From assembly GCA_012064415.1 (NCBI GenBank), contig SSNU01000195.1:59388-123387 (forward strand): a stretch of DNA of 64,000 nucleotides, in the 5' to 3' direction. The translations under genes were made by a program, and so were the position numbers. Shown piece after piece: positions 12,294-27,200 of this stretch; the first letter of the stretch is position 1, and every line of letters begins with the position of its first letter. The notes beneath the pieces were generated by a model. It did not search any database. It was given only the letters and a program-made list of their open reading frames with translations, and was not told where the DNA came from. Source of the stretch: Gyrodactylus bullatarudis (taxonomy: Eukaryota; Platyhelminthes; Monogenea; Gyrodactylidea; Gyrodactylidae).

Positions 12294-15200
12294 ATGAATA
12301 CACCTGAAGTAACACTTTTGTACCCTGAATCTCCTCGGAATGAGGCTAGTTATCATAGGAGCCCGCCAGCTCGATCTATTCATCGTATTCAGAATCCCAT
12401 TAGTATTGGATTAGCTACACCCCGGTTGTTTCGATCAAATAGAAATTTTTCTTTTTGTGAGTTTTCTGTTGTAAATTTGAATATTTCAGACGATAAAGCC
12501 TAATGAGAAAATTAATATTCCCTTCATAAGGCTTACTTTACCAGATACAAATTCAGTGTCTCATGATTTTTTTCCTTGCGTATTCCAACTAGCTAATAAA
12601 TAAAAGCAGAGAGGAACATCTCCACTTGATAGAGCTTTGCTATGTGCTGTATATTTCCTTCTTTCGTGATATCTGTTTTTTTCTCAGAGAGAGATTGCGA
12701 GGAATAATATTTTTTCCATAAATCTCCCCTCTCTACTAAGGTTTATATGTAATAACTGGGTTTAACTGTGTTTTTCTTTCGTCTAAAAGAAAAACCAGAG
12801 AGGAAGCAGAAAAATTATATACTCTAGAAGACGTAGTAGTGTCTTCATTTTTTCTTATTCCAAAAGGGTATTAATCTCTCTTCTCCAAAGTAGCAATTTA
12901 ATAACTTTATTGTTTTGCCTTCCGGAGGTTTATTTTTAAAAAATATCTTGATAAAGCTCTTCTCTTTTGTCATATATAATTATAATATTCTAGGGTAATA
13001 AGAATTTTTAGATATTTTCAGAGGTAGATTTTAAAAAATACTTGTTTTTTACCTTCGCCATCTCTACTGGTAAGACAGAAAAGAAGCCATCATGGACAAT
13101 CAATATTTCATGCTTTGTCAAAGAGATTCTATATTATACATCTCTGGCATGAATCGATTTGAAAATTTTTGTGTATTTTGATGTTCATTTTGAACATTCT
13201 TCATGTCAATATATGAAAATTTTTATCACTTTCTTGTTTGTCAAAGAAGTAGATTTGATTTCATTCAAGATTTTCTCTTTTTTTGTTGATGATTTTCTGG
13301 TAACCTCTAGGGAAATCAACCCCCCCCCATTTGAAATGATTCGTATTTTTTTTCTTTTTTAGTTGAAAATTAGATCATAGCTCCACATTTATGAATCGAT
13401 CAAATTTTCCACCCAATTACTTACGGTATATTTGATAAAGTTTACTGTAAATTCTTTTTTCTTCCTTGCATCTGTCCAGTGGAATATCATAAATGAATTT
13501 GATATTTATCCCAATAAATTAACTAGTATAGTACATTTATGTATTAGACAATTTACTCTTTTCAATATCCAATTACTAGGTAATACATACTCGAATACAT
13601 TAAGATCTTAGGTATACTTTAGCGCCGAAATATTCGCATATGGCCTCCTTTCGCCCACCCCCGTGAAAAATTGAGTGAAAAATCAAGATAAAATATGTTT
13701 TGTTCCTCGTTGCTTTTAGATATTCTCTTGTCACTTGGAATACTTTATCTCCATGTGAATGTATTTTCTAGATTCATGCTTCTTATTTATGTAACATCAA
13801 GAAATCGATTTATGTGAGGGTAGTTTTTTCAAAGCTGTCCAGTTTAATTATTTCTATACGAATCCAGATGATCTTATTATTCAACATCAATTGAAATGAG
13901 TTCGAAAAAATTTTATTTATAAAGAAAACTCAGAATCTAATAGAAACCCCTATTTGAATTACCAATTTTGATTAATTTTAAAACTCTACAAATAACTAAA
14001 GCTAATGCTACTTGATATGAAGATGAGAATTATCTAACTTCACAAAAAATTTTTCTATCAATGAGTTGTTAAAATAAAAAAATCTAGCCTGAAATATCGT
14101 ATCAAAATTAGGAGAAGAATTCAAATTTGGCCATAGATGTTGATAGGAACTCGCCATACCCAAGAAAAAGTTTAACTTTTGGATCATTTTGCTTCGTGAT
14201 AATCAAAAAATTCAAATGTAGAAAAAATTTTAATGGAAAATTTGGTGCATTTCAGAAATTCAAAAAATAACTTTAGCCAGATTGAACAGTAACTCATGGG
14301 CTCATTTTATCAAGTATTCCAGAGAGTATATTCGTTGCTGACTATCCGGATGAAAATATTGAATTTTTTATTAAAGTTCTCATTCTCATACCAACTAGCT
14401 TCACTACACTGAAATAGAAATAAATTCTCATTTTCTCCCATTAGCATTCCTACAGCATGTATTCATTTTTTTCAGTGCCTTCACGCAAAATTTCTCTTGA
14501 TTGACACACTCTTCTATAATTATAATGGATATTTATACTAGGAGAATGCTCAGCAGTATATTTCAAATCATGAAATATTCCAGAGGTCTGTTATTTGTAG
14601 GACTCGATTTTCGATTGGCAAATACTACTCATCGATCATTCTGAAATTTGAATCAAAAGTTATTTTAACCCTTGAAGTCACAGAAAATTTATTTTCATGA
14701 TTCGAATTCAATCTTTTGTCCATCTTTTGTGAATACGCTGATTATGAATCTAAAGTTATTTCAATGCAATTATTTTTGGTTAAGAAGTTATCGATCAAAG
14801 AATGACGCATTTTTTGATTCAAAAACAGTTTGTAGGTTTAACAGATAGAGTTCAGATCTTATATTTTAACTATTACCTTTGGAATTTTTCAAAAAAACGT
14901 TTAAAAACAAAAATTGATTTATTGAAAAAATCAACTCTCTTTAAATTAGCATAGCGCGAGTTTGACGAATGATAGAGCCAAGATCTTTGTGTATTCCAGG
15001 AGATAATAAATAAATTTCCTGGCTGGTAAACGAGGTGTTTTCTGAGGCTTGAATGAATAATAATGAGTTAGAACTATTACTGTGGGACTTTGAGGGTCAA
15101 AGCTACTTTTTTGTCTCTCAAGTCGATCAAATGACTCGTTCTTTTGAAATTTTGTATTAATTTTTTCCTTCCGACTTATGCTGAAATAACTTGGGTCAAA

Positions 15201-18200
15201 ATTCAATATGTATTGATAAATAATTTTTGTTTTTCTCACACTAATAGGACTTGATCACGAGAAACGTATTATTAATTAATTAAATGTCCAGAACTAAATT
15301 CATTCCTAGTCTCATCCAAGCATCCTAAATGAAGTGTATACGGAAAAGAATTTTTTGCATCAAATTCCTCTTATGGGATATTGAATCTATCTCTTGTGAT
15401 ATTATATACTCTTTATATGTATATGTGAAGTAGGCAGTTTCACTTGTACATTAAAAATAAAATGCTTTTAAATATAAAATACATATTATATAGGTATCAT
15501 GTAGATTGTACACCTATCATATTTCAACTTTTACATCGACAACAGCTTAGCTTACTCTCTGTACCCTCAATTAATAAACTACTGTCTAGTGCACGATTAT
15601 ATACAAGATCAATAAATCCTTTTTTGTCAATTTGAATTTTATATAGTGGATAATTCTGGAGATTTGTCTATTTACTAATTAATTAGATCTGAAATTCAAA
15701 TAGATTTCTTTAAAGTTAATGAAAAACTCGAGAATCTGTCAAGATTTTAATTAGTTTTTATTCATACGTATATATTTGACAAAACTAAATCTCTTCAATG
15801 AATTAATTTTAAAATTATGTCCTTAAGATAACTTATTTTTATCCCGATATCTAGGAGAACAAGTGTTTATTGTGCTCACAAAGAAAAACTTTTATGGCTC
15901 TGTGACAGAACTTTATTTATAGAATTTAATTGTATTTTCAAATTAAGCACTAATTCGTTTTAACTACAACTTTTAAAATTAATTTCATTGCAAAAAACAT
16001 GATCGAAAAAAGAATAACGTTAAGCTCATAGCATAAGGCATTGTGAGAAAGGATTGTCTCGTATTCTCTTCTTATCAGTGCACCTGATTTATTTTTAATA
16101 ACTAAGTTTGGTTCTTTTTACTGCTAGAACCACTGTTCTCTTTTTTAGTCATTTTCTTCTAATGATTATGTTTTTCTGTGTTCAATGCATTCGCAGAAAA
16201 TATCCGGATGACTAAATTTTGTCTGCAAATCGGTTTTGGGGTTCAATTGATTTTTCCACAGATTTCTTATTTCTAGAACAAGTTTCTTCCATAGATTAAC
16301 GATGATGATTATTTCTCTGGAGAAGATAAAGTTTTTTCAAAAAATTGTAAAAATAGCTTTTATGGTATAGAAATGTATGCCAAAAGTTGATTCTTTATTG
16401 GCCAATTATAAAAATTACAGTCTTGTTATACAAAAATCTTTTTCGTTGTTAGATGGAAAATCTAAAATGGCTTTGATTCATTAAAGGCTAGCAGTCTGGT
16501 GACATTAAGCTACCTCTCATTAGCAGTCTCACAAAATAATCAATTATTTCATTAGACAAATTTTTATTGATATAGCTGCAATATTATTATGAATGATAAT
16601 TTTTGAAATTTGTCCTAACTTCGAAAAAACATATCGAATCGAATTAACAAAAGTAGGGTGTATTCCAGAAACTTTGCGAAATAATCCTAGATTGAAGATT
16701 CTGGATATCCAGTAGGAAAAATCATAGAATATTCATTAAATTGGAAAAGTAGAAAAAGAAAAATATAAAAATATTAACACCAAATGTACATTTCTCAAAG
16801 CATCATCAGTGGTATTGCTTTAAAAATGATAAAAGTTAAAAAATTCATTCAAGTTAATGATTTACAAATAATGAAAGAAATAGTAAAAGATGAATAAAAT
16901 TAGAATAAAATGTAAGCTGAAAAAACACCAAAACTCTCCAATAAATAGCAACAGTGGAGAGAAAAGTGAAAAAATATAGAAAGTAAAAAAGATGTAAAGA
17001 CTTATCGTTTGGTTTTTTTGAATGTTAAAAAACTAAAAATTTTACTGGCTTCTCTTCAATGCATAGCATAGCCCTGAATCTTCCATGATTATGAAAAATT
17101 TACTTCCTATCATGATTTTGCCTATTTGAACATTCAACTCTATTCAACTCCTTAACAATCTTATTACCAAAACGCCTGGAAGAAGATTCAAGTTATTTGT
17201 TACAATCTATAGTTTTACAAATATTTAACCTGTACTCAAACCCGAATTGACTCGGTCGTTTAAAATCTATTTCTAGTTGAACTATCCGGAATCTACTCAA
17301 AATATTTGCATTGATTATTTCTATTGAAGAAAAAAACAATTACTATCAAGCAACTAAATGATTTGTCTATTATAATCATTAAAATATTATTTCCACTTCA
17401 CTTATTGCCTAAAAGAAAATTGGGATAATTGACTTTTGCTATCTGAATATTTTTCATTTTATAATACCACAAAGAAAGAGTCGGTTACTTCTTCCTTCCG
17501 TAGCCTTTTGAACATGTGATGAATAATTATTCTTTTCATGTCATGATGATTGTAGTAAAAATGCCTTGGAAAGATTTTTATGTTGGAAATATGATCTATT
17601 TTATGTCTTTATGGAGGGGAAGAGTATTCTTACCGGACAAAAAAATATATGAATTTTCTTAAAAATGTGTGATTAAAAAGTTCTTCTCCTTTGGTAATAT
17701 AGAAAGAGTATGCATATGGATTTTCAAGTTAAATCATTCATCTCTTCCTATCCTACCTACAAGATTCATATTAGGGCATGTCAAAATTAATGCATTTTTA
17801 ATAATTTTTCATATGAAATAAATCAAAAGTCTTTTCTAGGGAAATGCAACTTTTTCACATGGTAAATTCTTGCCTCTTCTAGTACATTCCAAGAGACTGT
17901 GTACTTGCGAGCATTTGGGAGGGCTAAGCAATGCTAAGTAAGCGTAGTTTAATTTTTTAGTTTTGTTTAGTTTTTCTCACAGAATCAAAATTCAAAATAA
18001 GAATTATTTATGCCAAATATACATATAGGTTCTTCCCTTTAAAATAGTAAAAGTTTGAACAAAAATAATTTAATAATTTTAATTCAGGGCATCTTTCTTG
18101 ACCAAATTAATTATATGAAAAATATAAAACTACTTATAAGTAATTATATTAAAGTATAATTTTTATTATTTTATTCCATAACTTCCTTATTTGTTGAGAT

Positions 18201-21200
18201 GATAACGAGTAAACTTTGAATTTTAATTCGAATTGTAAGTTACGATATGTAACACAGGCAAAACTCTAGGAAGAATTCGTTAACAGGACAAGATTTTGAA
18301 AATCCGCTTTTTAAAATTATTATTTTTGAAATCTCTTATTTACTTTCAAGTAGCTCTGTCAATCAAAATATTTAATCTTTGATCTTTAGTTATGCATCTA
18401 ATTTTTTTTAATTTACAAGTTACAACAATTTTGTGAATACTAATTTAATTGTTGAAGAATGGAATGGGTCAAATATATGAATATTAAGTAACCTCTAACA
18501 TCCTTACATATTCAACACGAAAAATATGTTGCAAATTTATTCCTTGGAACTATCAACTAATTTTGAACAAATATGGTTCTATCCCAATTTACGATACTAT
18601 TATATATTAGAATTATATTTTCTCTATTGATATATTTAATTAGAGCAATTATAGTCCTATTAAAGTTTTTGATGAAAAGTTTATTTAATACGAATATTTA
18701 AAATTTGAATGAAGGTTTGATTTGATACTCCTCATATCACCAATGAAATTTTAAAATCTTTAAAATCCTGATTTGTTCTAATTTCAGCTCTAAAAAGTAC
18801 TACAATTTTCAATTCATTTTTCCCATCTGCAATTTTATCCATCCAATTTCTTAAAATGATTTACTAAATTTCTAGAATAACTTCCTTATTTTTAGTCTTT
18901 ACTTTCCGTCTCGTCATTATATGAATTATTGTAGCAGGTGATTTATTCAAATTTCTTTCAAATCATTTGATTGGTCAATCAGGTTTCAACCAATAGAAAT
19001 CAAGACTGAATGGTAGAATTTGAAAATATTACTTTGATTTTTCATAAAACCATAAGCGTTGAAATAGAAATATTATCTATCGTATTCTGATACTCTGGAT
19101 TTATTCTCTGTTCCATGGGAATATAAATTTTTGGTTTTGTGAGTTTTATTTAATAAAATAATGCTCTATAAATACAAGTATGAATCATTCAGACAGCGTA
19201 TTACAGACCTGTTTTAATCGCAAACAGTTTTAATATGAATAACCTCTGCTTAAATAGCAATATGTTCCATTTCCATGGTGGGAACACACCAGAATAATTC
19301 TATCAGGTTAAATTGAAAAAAATAAATTCATTTGAATAAATACATCTTAAATATTTGATGATGATTGATATATTCGTACCACGCATACTTATTAATCATC
19401 ATTATTCACTTGGGAGAATGAAGATAGATTTTGTCCATTTTACACCAATACACATTATTAATACATGAAAATTGTACATGAGAGAGTTCCATCACTAACG
19501 CATTTATCTTTTAATAATACAAGGTTATAAATACCTTGTGGACATGTTAAGTATATATTATTATAACATGCAAACACAAGAAAAAGATACACAAATGACC
19601 TGGTATTATTATCTTTTTTTTCAAAAGTAAAAATAATATATTTAAAATTTGAAAAAGAAAAAAATTCTCTGAAATGTATTTATCATGTTTTTCGTAACCC
19701 CAAATATAGTTGAACAGAATACAAGTTCGAGGACCCATTCAACGCATTATCCACACAATCAGTTCTATCGCCAACATCCTCATCTTGGCCATTTTTCAAA
19801 GCATACAAGTTTCGATGAAGATAACAGAATGATTGATGTTAAACGAGCCAGTGAATTGTGTCTTGATCGATTGGGAAATAATAATCCTCCCAGCACATCA
19901 AATACTCCCAACATTACTAGCCAACAAAACCAAAGTATCCATCAAAATCAACACTTTTCAAACACCAACTCTTGTTACAATGGGACGAACAGTTCCACTA
20001 CTTCTGTCAATAATAATAATAACATTTTTTACAACCCAAATGCAAGCAACTGTGTTGAGAAGAAACGAAAAATTTTGGTAAGTATACAAAGAAATTTCTT
20101 TTTAGAATTATGATAAACTTTATAATTAACATAATTGGAAAATTTTTTTCATGTCCCTAGAGATGGCATGAAGAAATCTCTGAAATACCGGTTAGCCATT
20201 TGGTCACGAATTTTTTTCTGTCTGAGATCTGTATTTTATTATGCCTAAATTGATACAAAAAGTTACACAATTTGCTTCAGAGAGGAGATCAGCGTGTATC
20301 TAAAAAATCTAACCATCTATGGCAGGCTAAAATTCTTTTAGTTGTTGAAGTTGTGACTTGTGTTCTATCGAAATTTAATTCTGAAGAGATGGAAATAATC
20401 TGCATAAAATTCTCTACGAATCGTTTGCTCAAACCTGTTCTGGTTTAGAAGCTTGGCTCGATAGTATCTCTCAAATTTAAATTTTAAGTGAAAGTTTTTA
20501 ATCTCTTTTTGAAGCATTTGTGGCGTAGGATATTTTGCTTACATTGATTTGTGTGAAAATTGCCCAAGTTTTAGGGGAAACGTCTCAAAAGAACAGTGAA
20601 AAATTATTACTATATCAATAAAAATGAATACAGTCTATGCTGACAAAATTTGGAAGATTTTTTTTATCTTTCAATAGGGTTTCATAAATAAAACAGTACT
20701 TTTTTCTTATCAAAATTCAAATGAAGAAATGAGACTGTCTATGTTTACAAAAGTACCAAGGGAAATTTGTGAAACGTTATTATCAGTGTATGACGAGCCT
20801 CTTATAAAATTATGATTTTCTTACCTCACAAGGAGATAAACATAATTAGAATACAGAATCTAAAATGTGAGGGGAAAAAACTCTAACTGAACCGATCTTA
20901 TTTATCTTCGATTTTTATATCAGTAATAATAAGGTCACGGTTGTGTAATAATACCCACTCTGGAGGTATATGCATTACTTTCAAGAGTAATATAAAGACC
21001 ATATTTCACCCTAAGGTTGTAATAATCATAAAAAAAACTTATATATAATATGAATAAACAAGTCACTTTTTACATGTAATAAAATTATATTCTCTATATT
21101 CAGATCAACTGTACAAAAATTTTCTTAACAGTGAATTCAAAATAATTGAAAATCGACCTCTTAACAAATCTCTCACGAAATTGATTTTATAAAGACAATT

Positions 21201-24200
21201 GAAGAATTTCCCATTCAGACTGATCGATATATTTTTTAAATTAATAAATCAAAACTAATCATTTTTAAAAATAATTAATATATTTGAAAATTGAAAAAAG
21301 TTGTATACTAAAAAATAACTTGCACGTGAACAGAAGAGATCCTCTTTTTGCAAGAGTTTAAAATACAATTGAATTCGTTAAGAAATGAAAATTAATTGAT
21401 TTGGTATACTTAAAACTTGAATGAATTTGTAAATCTACGTTTTTAACTAAGTGGCTCTCCTGAAGTACACCTCACCTGTATCTATCTTTGTGTCATTAAA
21501 TGGCGTGCTTGATTTTCTCATATTTTTGACAATAAAAAACCTCTTCGGAATAATTACGATATAGAAATTACAGTGTTTTTAGACATTTAACCAAGCTAGC
21601 ATCACAGTTTATTACAATATCCATATGAAATCTAACTTGACGGAGATTGTCTTCTCACAGCTAATTGTTAGAAATCAGACAGGCAAGTGTCAATTCCATA
21701 AGAGAGTCAAATAATATTCAACTCACGGTGGCAGATGTAGACGCGTTTCTTCCTTGTTAGGACTCGTCAGTACACCATAGCCAGGATTCAAACCCGGGTC
21801 TTCAACGTTGTTAGAAAACTAGGTTTAATGTCTAAAATACCTCTTTTCATTCTATCATGAATGGTTACGCAATATTCTAATTATATTTTTCTTAAAAAAC
21901 CGACATTATTCGAAATGAATGAGATCTATGTCTATTTTTTAATGCAAATTTCTCATTCGTGATTCAGCCAGAGAAGAAGCAAAACTTGCTGATTGATTAT
22001 TCACTATATCATCTTTGAAAGCATTAACCTTGATATGAACTTGACTTGTGTATATATAGAATAGAAGCAAAAAAGTGACTGTTGTTGTTCTCAACTGTTG
22101 TTTCTCTGCGCTCGCGCGCGAGATAGAAACTTTCAATTACCATACACTTGAAAATAAAAAGAAATTAATTCTAGTTTATTTTTTTTTACTCATCAGGTCT
22201 ACATATGAGTATGTATAGAAAATGAATAGAGATATAAATACAGAGTGTGAAAATTAATTGAAAGCTCATTTCTTGCTCTATGGTTGAAGTGAGAAAATTT
22301 TAATTTTCAAAATATAAATTTATTTGTTGATATTTTCGCACTTTTTTCATGGAATTTTAATTAAGAAATCAATATTTATGGAAAAAATCAAAAATTTATG
22401 GAACTAGTTAACATCACGATGGGAATTTCAAGTTTATATTACATGCATTGATCATTGAAAGAAAAATACATCGAGTTTGCGCTAATATTTCCCGCTTTTT
22501 CAAACTTGTTAAAATGATAGTTAATTTTAGGGGTTGAAGAAATCAAAGTAGCGTCCTTCTGATTACTCTGCTTCTTTGAAATTACTCAAAGCTAGGTAAT
22601 AATGAATATGAGAATTTCATCAAATTTTTTCATCAAGAAATCGAATCTGCATCATCAGCCTCACTTCCATTTTTTCAAAATTTATTGTAAAAACCAACAA
22701 GAAAATTATCGCTTATTTCAAACCTCGAGTTATGGTCCATTTTTTTAACTTTGAGTTGAAATTGTGACCAAAAAGTTGATTTTTATGATCACGATTAAGA
22801 TCCGAATTCGATTTATTGATGAAAATAATTAGGATTAAAAAAAATTATAAATCAAGTTTAGGAAACATAGAAATTCTCATTGATATCAAGTTTTACAAGG
22901 ATAATTTAACTGACCTGTATTTAATATTTTCAGCAATTTTTCTCAAAAATGAGGAGAACAAAATCCAGTTCAAAACTAAACCATGAGTGAGTCATTAAAT
23001 TACAATGATAATAATTATTGCCATTATTATTTTTTTACGTATATGATCTTAATTATAATTATAAAAACTAAATAATTCTATTGGTTTCTAATTGAGCAAT
23101 CAAGTTTGAAAAATGGTCTACCTGTTCAAATTCTTGATTTAATAGAAACTCGAGTATTTTTCGTGTTTAATTGAAAAGAAGAAACTTGCAAAAGAATTAA
23201 TGAAATTGATAAACATTTTTACGTGTGTACATGGGGTTTTTGTTGATAATTTAAAAATGATTAAAAGTTCTATTTTCACTTTCTAAATGTTAGAACCGTC
23301 TGGAAAAGTACATCGATATTTCTCTACTACAGCAATATAGAATGATGATAAGGCAAATTTCTCATCGTTGAACTTTTTTTCTCAAATTCCTCTTAATTCT
23401 GTTTGTTGATCAGAGAAACGAAAATTGTTCTTTCTACTTTAGAATTTTCTCTTGGAAAAGATTCTAGTCAAAATCGCTATAAAGATTGTAGAACGTTTAA
23501 GAACCAATAAAGTTCACAAACTTGTATGCTATAATCTGTCTTACAAAATTATTTAGAAACATTTCTGGTTATCAGAAGACCTTGAAAAGCCAGAGAAATT
23601 TTCTTCATGGATATTGCTGAGATTGTTTGAGGAAATATCGTCCAAAAGAGGACGAATTTTGACCGTGAAAATAGCCAACATTTTTACCTCAAGAGATGAC
23701 TTGAAAAACATGAGATTTTCGACTTTTACAGGTATGGGTTCTTTCTTCAATCTCTGTAATGGCTTGATAAAGTAACCTGTCCTATACAGGACCCATTAAT
23801 TAATTTTGTAAATTTATTTATATCTAACAAGTCCAAATAAAATTTTGGTACTGAATTTGCCTGGATTCATTTTAGTTTTTCCGGAGTCCCATTTTACTCA
23901 CATTTTTATCACCTCATGTTTCGTACTTTGGAGTGATTAATTTTGAAATTTTTCACTTGAGATTTCTTGTTACACATTCCTCTGATGTAAACCGACATAC
24001 CCCGAGGAAAAAAGGAGAAGCATGTGCTATTTATTTATCTATCCTAATTTAAATTGAAAACATTCTCAATTTTATTTATTCCAAGTCAACAATATTTTTA
24101 ATTTAATGTCTAAATTAGAAAAGAAAAATATCATTTGATTATGTAATGCGTGTAGTATAAATTTTACATTTTTGTCTGAAATTTTATGCTTCTTTACACT

Positions 24201-27200
24201 ACAAAAACATTGATCAAATACCAAACAACTAGCATAAATTCCATCAATTTCTTCCAATTATTTTTTGGTGATGAACTTGCTTATGTTACATCAGTTTTAG
24301 ATTATTTCAGATATTCTGGAAATATACATTCTGAATTCTTAATTATTCAGAAAGGAAATTTATCATTTGAAACAGTAATCTATAGAATACTTGATGTTTA
24401 TTTTCAATTTTCATCACCTCTTGACAAGCATTTGGTAATTGAGAAAACCAATCAGAACTTACAGATTAATAAAAAAAATTACGATATGAAATGGTCAAAA
24501 TTTAAATTCTGACCAACTGATAAAATTTTTGAGTTTCTTAATAAACGACTTATTTTCCAACAAAAAGCTTTATTCTGAAAATGGTTCGCGATCTCAAACA
24601 GGAGAATTCTATCTAAAGTACATATATTGTATACAATTAATAATGTTTATTTCAGCTAACCTGTTTCACAGTTGGATATCGATATCCATAAAAGACAATT
24701 TACTGCTAAGAATAAAACCGGTATTATTCCTAACTGTAGAAATGTTTCTGTAAAATCTTTTAGATTGAAACAATTATTTTCCCAAATAACTGAGATTATT
24801 TCTTTTGTATCCTCTAATTTCTTTGTATTTTAAACTTGCTTAAAAGAGGCATTATTTTTTCTTGGTATTATTTTCATTGTAAAGAATAACTAAGTATTCA
24901 ATTAATCTGATTAGGGATTTACTTCATGAGAGATACACAACCGTGAGAAAAGAACGAAGAAGATTAGAACGGAAAAATGTGTACTCCTTATTATCCGATA
25001 AACTTTCTGAGAAACAAAGAATTACCTGATATACAGTCTGAAAAAAATTTGTCATTTCAATAGATAAGACCTCTTGGAAATATCTTAAAACAGTTTTTAA
25101 AAACTTCCATTTGGCATAGTATAGAATTGTTTACCTGAACAATTTGTTCCTAAAAAGAGAAATGATGTCGCCATTTTAATAGACAAAATGTCACGAGACA
25201 GATCAAACTTAAGCACAATTCATTTTCAGGGCTTAATTCTTTTTTGCTTAATCATGGCAAGGTATCTCAAAAGGCTTACATGAATAACACAACTCCGATT
25301 ATTTTTTCAAACTTTATTATTCAGTGAATTTTAACTTTTACCTTTTAACATTTGTTTTATTGCAAATATTTGCTCTTTTCTCTTAAATTCCCCTTCTTGT
25401 GATGTTATGTAGAAACATCATCTTGTAAAGCAAATAAGTCTTTGTCCGTCGCTTTTTTTGCTTCATCTGTGTGCTAAGAATAATTTTTTAATGAAAACTT
25501 AAACAATTTTCCCAATATTTCCTTTTGGGTGTGAATATATGGAGGAAACTAATCTATGTGAGTAGGGATTATTTCTGAATTAAGGAAAACATAATAATTT
25601 CCAGTTTATGTGATTATTAAGATACAGGAGATGATTTTAATGTTAATCGACCCTCCTTTAACTTGGAAAAATTGGTAATTTTTCAAGATTTCCATTATTT
25701 ATGGATGTCCTATTGGCTAACAAAATATTCATCTGATGGCCACATTTTTAGAAGCTTTTTGTTCTAAACTAACCTTCAAATAAAAGTTTCTTCTATTTAT
25801 TAATAGGACTAGGTTATTTTTGAGTAGGGATTCATATGTCTTCAAGTGACATTCAAGTTGAAATTCCAGTAATTTATTCTACATATAATGACTGTTGAAA
25901 AATTCTAAACTATTTTGTACTTTATTATCTGACACTAGCTCATTGCTATTTACATGTGTGTAATGTGAAGATGAAATATTCATGCCATAATTATAATTTA
26001 TATCCATCTTTCTATTCTCTCTCGTTTTCAAAAGAAAAATTCTTTCTGATCATTATAAACACTCACAAAAAATTTTGCTTGTCTTTGTTTCCTCATTCCA
26101 AGTCCGTATCATGCAATGGGATGAGCGCCTTAGGATTAGGAAAAGAAAATTTTATTTCAATTTAACTTGAAGTAAATTTGAATCTTCTCCTAAACCTAGT
26201 TGACATGAAGATGAGAATTTACTATTTTTACAAAAATCTCAATAATCTTTCTGTAAAGTCAAGAAAAAGTTAGACCTTTAAATTTGGAATCGAAATTTTC
26301 TCAAATGCGTTGAGTTTTTTGCAAAAATAGTAAATTCTCATCTTCATGTCAACTAGCTTTATTAGAATCTTGCCCTTTGATATGGAAACTATACAATTTT
26401 TTGATAAGATTGTTTATACCCAATTTTTTCTTGGGGCTAAATAAGATTCTTACTGCCTCACTTTATTCCCATCTTGTTACCGTAATAATAAAAATATGGA
26501 TGGTATCCACCTAAGTAAGAATAGTCTTCTTTAGAAAGAAGAGAGCGTACTCTTGGCTTACAAGTGCAAATTATCAGTATTTTTATTATTATTGATTAAC
26601 CTTTATATATAAATAACTGCATCATATCCGGTGAATGGATTATCAATTTTTACAGCACAAAAGAAACTGAATATTACTTCTAATGGCCAAAGTATTTTTT
26701 TATTTATATTGGGGGAATACGTGTAAATCTACGATGAATGGAGTATAGAGCATGAAAATAAACTCAGAAATCCTTATCGTATAATACGCAAACTTGGAGA
26801 ATACAATTTCTCTCTAGCTACAGTTTAAAATTACATTATTTGTTTTATTAGAGTGTTTCTTTGATCAGTTTTGTGTATTCTTTCACATCCCATTTTATAG
26901 ATGTGAGCTTAGCCTACTTGTTTAGAGAGGGAATTTTTTTTGCTGAATTCAAAATTTCCCTTCATTTTATGTCCAACGCGTATACTTTTAATGGGCGTTA
27001 ACATTAAGAAGGTTGTGTTTCTATCAGAGTATGACAACACAGAATGTTGTTAGATTACATTCTCCCTAATAGTTTTCTTCTAATTTTTCCAGGCAACGTG
27101 AATACTGTTGGAATGAGTCAATGATTGATTTGGATAACTTGTCTTCCCCAATAGCTAATGGAACCTCATCTACTACCAATAACGATGCAAATCATGAGAT

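Noticed and set aside
21781..21850. Functional tRNA gene on the minus strand
   Set aside because: Only the T arm and B box are convincing; acceptor, D and anticodon arms cannot be folded from the flanking sequence.
22106..22118. CTCGCGCGCGAG palindrome as a regulatory or HHR stem
   Set aside because: A short isolated GC palindrome without CTGANGA or GAAA nearby.
24186..24512. 108-codon open frame in RasGAP intron 3
   Set aside because: Low-complexity AT-rich translation with no recognisable domain or splice context.
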